From Aldehydirespirator sp965248735 (GTDB taxonomy: Bacteria > Actinomycetota > Acidimicrobiia > Acidimicrobiales > Aldehydirespiratoraceae): DNA of 64,000 nucleotides. Shown here piece by piece: positions 61,751 through 64,000 of this stretch. A model generated the notes under the pieces. That model saw only the letters and a program-made list of their open reading frames with translations, did not search any database and was not told the DNA's origin. The position numbers and the translations under genes were made by a program. Location: NCBI GenBank assembly GCA_965248735.1, contig OZ252146.1, positions 1,674,001-1,738,000 on the forward strand, given 5' to 3'. The first letter of the stretch is position 1. Each line of letters starts with the position of its first letter.

Positions 61751-61880
61751 CGTCTGGGCGGCGGCATGATCTCCGCCGTGGATGGGCGGCGCCATGAGCC
61801 CAGGATCGGGGCGGCCCGGGCGGCTCCGCCCCGATGGCTGCTCGAGCGCGTCCGCTCCGACGCCCTGCTCGACTGAGTGG

Positions 61881-62402
61881 TCAAGCCTGCTGCGGGTCGG
61901 AGTGCGGGCCTAGGGCGAACTGCTCCACGTCCACGTAGGCGCCACCGGGTTCGACGCGGACCAGGGTCATCTCCGACGCGGTGAACGAGGTGTCCAACCG
62001 TGGCAGATCCTTGCGAGGCCATTGACTGGGGGACGGGTCGCGCCTGAAGCGGGCGACGGTCATGTGGCCGGTGAAGCGACGCTTCGGTGGTGGCTGTCCG
62101 AGGTGGCGGGTCGCCGCCGTGACTGCCGCGGCCAGGTCGTCCGCACCGCTTGCGGGAATCATTACGACGTTGCGTCCCAGGCGCTCGACTGTCGGCCCCA
62201 GTGTCACTGGTGTGGGCGGGAAACCCACTCGGCTCAGCGCGGCGACAGCCTCGGTCTCGTCGCACTCGCCTAGGAACCGCAACGTGACGTGGAGCCGCTC
62301 AGGCTTGGTCCAGCGCAGACCGTCCACCTCGGGCCGGGGCATCGCGGCCAGCTCCCGAACCACATCGTCAGGCGGCCACACCGCCACGAACAGCCGAGGC
62401 AC
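61881..62402 (-). CDS. thpR: RNA 2',3'-cyclic phosphodiesterase (2'-5' RNA ligase family)
   Basis: 173 residues, 2H phosphoesterase. The two catalytic motifs are HVTLRF (near residue 38) and HMTVARF (near residue 122). Starts VPRLFVAVWPPDDVV; the GTG at 62402 has TACTGT 6 nt upstream (leaderless type). Faces the proU operon. Confidence 0.9.
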   Translation of the reverse strand: MPRLFVAVWPPDDVVRELAAMPRPEVDGLRWTKPERLHVTLRFLGECDETEAVAALSRVGFPPTPVTLGPTVERLGRNVVMIPASGADDLAAAVTAATRHLGQPPPKRRFTGHMTVARFRRDPSPSQWPRKDLPRLDTSFTASEMTLVRVEPGGAYVDVEQFALGPHSDPQQA

Positions 62403-62408
62403 GCCGCA

Positions 62409-62414
62409 ACAGTA
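62409..62414 (-). promoter_or_regulatory. -10 box, leaderless type, of thpR
   Basis: TACTGT read leftwards, 6 nt before the GTG at 62402. Confidence 0.4.
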
Positions 62415-62553
62415 CGCGCCCGATCCGCCTGGTTGACGAGGTGACGACGACGGCACCGATGTAAACATCCCGAGTCGAAGCGCGCCCTTCGTGTCGCTGA
62501 GCAGCAGTCGACAATGAGCACGCTGCCTACCAGACTTGCGGGGTGATGTCGTT

Positions 62554-63387
62554 GTGACGGTGCTGCTGGGCTTGTTGGCCGCGCTGTCAGTGGGGACGTC
62601 GGACTTTCTGGGTGGTTTGGGCAGCCGGCGAGCCGAGCCGGTGGTCGTGACTGCCTCCTCGACTCTTGTCGGCTTCGGGATGGCGTTCGTCATGGCGTTG
62701 GTCGTGGTAGGCGAGGTGACGGCCGCCGATTTGGCGTGGGGGGCGCTGGGCGGTGTTGGCGTGGCCGCCGGGCTGGTGGCGCTGTACGCGGGATACGCCC
62801 GAGCGCGGGTCAGTGTGGCGGCGCCGGTGGCCGGTGTGGGCGCGGCCGCTCTGCCCGTGATCGTCGAATCGCTCCTCGGTGATGACGACTTGTCGGCCAG
62901 GGCGACCGCAGGGATTCTCCTTGGACTGGTGGCCATTGGGCTGGTCAGCATCGCCCGCTCCGATCAGCGGGGCAGCATCAGATCCAGCCTGCTCTACGGG
63001 TTGGGCGGGGCAGTTGGAATCGGGCTGTTGTTGCTGTGCCTTTCCCGGACGTCGGAGAACGGCGGCATGTGGCCGATTGTGGCCGCACGCGGGTCTGGGT
63101 TCGTGGTGCTCGCGCTGGTCATCGGCGCAAAGGGGATCTCCAGGTCGGTGTCTCGTGACGTGTGGCCTCACGTGATCGCCATAGCGGCACTGATTACCGC
63201 CGGCAATGCACTGTTCCTCACCGCGACCCGAGTGGGGTCGACGTCGGTGGCGGCGGTCCTGACGTCGTTGTTCACCGCGGTGACCGTGTTCTGGGCTTGG
63301 CTGGTGTTCCGCGAGAGGTTGCGAAGGGTCCAGGTGCTGGGACTCGGCGTCGCGCTGGTGGCGGTCACGCTCATCGCGGCCGGCTGA
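62554..63387 (+). CDS. DMT/EamA-family transporter
   Basis: 277 residues with about ten hydrophobic segments arranged as two five-helix halves (ALSVGTSDFLGGLGSRR ... ; PIVAARGSGFVVLALVIGAKG...TSLFTAVTVFWAWLVFRERLRRVQVLG), typical of EamA drug/metabolite exporters. The GTG at 62554 is preferred; TTG at 62536 would add six residues. Substrate unknown. Confidence 0.85.
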   Translation: MTVLLGLLAALSVGTSDFLGGLGSRRAEPVVVTASSTLVGFGMAFVMALVVVGEVTAADLAWGALGGVGVAAGLVALYAGYARARVSVAAPVAGVGAAALPVIVESLLGDDDLSARATAGILLGLVAIGLVSIARSDQRGSIRSSLLYGLGGAVGIGLLLLCLSRTSENGGMWPIVAARGSGFVVLALVIGAKGISRSVSRDVWPHVIAIAALITAGNALFLTATRVGSTSVAAVLTSLFTAVTVFWAWLVFRERLRRVQVLGLGVALVAVTLIAAG

Positions 63388-63402
63388 GCGAGGTTGACGG
63401 GC

Positions 63403-63948
63403 ATGGACAGATCCGGACGGCCTGTGCCCGAAGAGGCTGACCGCTCGGGGCCGAGGCTGGAGGCCGCGCTGGGCGATATCACCGCCGAGCGGGTCGACGC
63501 GATTGTCAACGCCGCCAACTCATCGTTGCTTGGCGGCGGCGGTGTGGACGGTGCCATTCACCGGGCTGCCGGTCCCGAACTGCTCGAGTTCTGCCGCGGC
63601 CTGGGCGGTTGCGACACTGGCGACGCCAAGACCACGCCCGGTTTCCGGCTCGCGGCGCGCTGGGTGATCCACACCGTCGGCCCGGTCTGGCACGGCGGCG
63701 ACTAGGGCGAGCCCGACCTCCTGGCGGCGTGCTACCGCTCGTCGCTGGCCCGAGCCGACGAGATCGGCGCCGAGTCCGTCGCGTTCCCGGCCATCTCCAC
63801 CGGCGTCTACGGCTATCCGGTCCAGCCGGCGGCAGCGATCGCGGTCCGCACGGTGCGAACGGCTCTGACCCAGGTCCGCGTGGTGCGCTTCGTCTGCTTC
63901 AACCGCGAGACATTCGACGCTTACCAGGCCCTCCTCGCCGACCAGTAG
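63403..63948 (+). pseudogene. macrodomain (ADP-ribose-binding) protein interrupted by an amber codon
   Basis: The first 100 codons give a macrodomain: LEAALGDITAERVDAIVNAANSSLLGGGGVDGAIHRAAG and VIHTVGPVWHGGD. A TAG at 63703-63705 interrupts the frame, which then continues unchanged for 80 codons with GEPDLLAACYRSSLARA, SVAFPAISTGVYGYP and the normal C-terminal end. Everything else is intact, so this is a single nonsense change, a recoded amber, or a sequencing error. ATG at 63403. The last 52 bp of the window hold nothing recognisable. Confidence 0.85.
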
Positions 63949-64000
63949 CCGTAGACGCCGACACTTCGTAGTCCTTGGGGCGACGCACCGCCGGGCGTTC

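Noticed and set aside
61766..61876. 36-codon frame between proX and thpR (starts MISAVDGRRHEPRIG)
   Set aside because: No ribosome site or -10 and too short to judge; GC-rich sequence makes such frames common.

Overview
The window is high-GC DNA from an actinobacterium, most plausibly an Acidimicrobiia-type member of the Actinomycetota. This is inferred from frequent GTG starts, GuaB3 next to GuaA, F420/LLM-type oxidoreductases, several P450s, a CIRCE-controlled groES-groEL operon, and many genes with a TAnnnT box 6-9 nt before the start codon and no Shine-Dalgarno (leaderless genes). No rRNA, tRNA, insertion sequence or CRISPR array was seen.

Layout. 0-21.5 kb is mostly housekeeping: the end of tsaD, groES-groEL, a lipoprotein, a CoA pyrophosphatase, guaB3-guaA, an F420-type oxidoreductase, a Fic protein with a repeat-rich promoter, the helicase pcrA, an AlaX editing enzyme, sucCD, a higBA toxin-antitoxin pair, purH, a homocysteine methyltransferase and a TauD-type dioxygenase. 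21.6-29.5 kb holds catabolic and redox genes (LLM oxidoreductase, P450 with tandem operator palindromes, gamma-glutamyl hydrolase-like amidotransferase, alpha/beta hydrolase, acyl-CoA dehydrogenase, glutamine-synthetase-like ligase) plus a vapBC pair. 29.5-31.3 kb is a patch of lower GC with two small secreted proteins and a cluster of TGCCA/TGGCA motifs.

31.3-43.2 kb is the most unusual part. It looks like an aromatic meta-cleavage locus: class I amidotransferase, class III extradiol dioxygenase, P450, acetoacetate-decarboxylase-like protein, MarR regulator, FAH-family enzyme and aldehyde dehydrogenase. Two of its genes, the dioxygenase and the aldehyde dehydrogenase, have start regions amplified as tandem repeats (68 bp and 41 bp units). 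Each repeat creates a chain of mini-ORFs running into the true gene. The same locus contains a XamI-type restriction-modification pair bracketed by two direct copies of the decarboxylase-like gene. The second copy is frameshifted and joined to a truncated SDR gene. The promoters of both copies and of marR share one palindromic operator.

43.2-64 kb returns to core genes: an Abi_2/HEPN-type protein, a GPP34 protein, nrdAB, an isopenicillin-N-synthase-like dioxygenase, ileS (long IleRS2 type), an SDR, a proU-like glycine betaine importer with two tandem, unusually long permeases, a 2'-5' RNA ligase-like phosphodiesterase, a DMT transporter, and a macrodomain gene interrupted by an amber codon.

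Protein family calls rest on reading motifs by eye; no database search was run.
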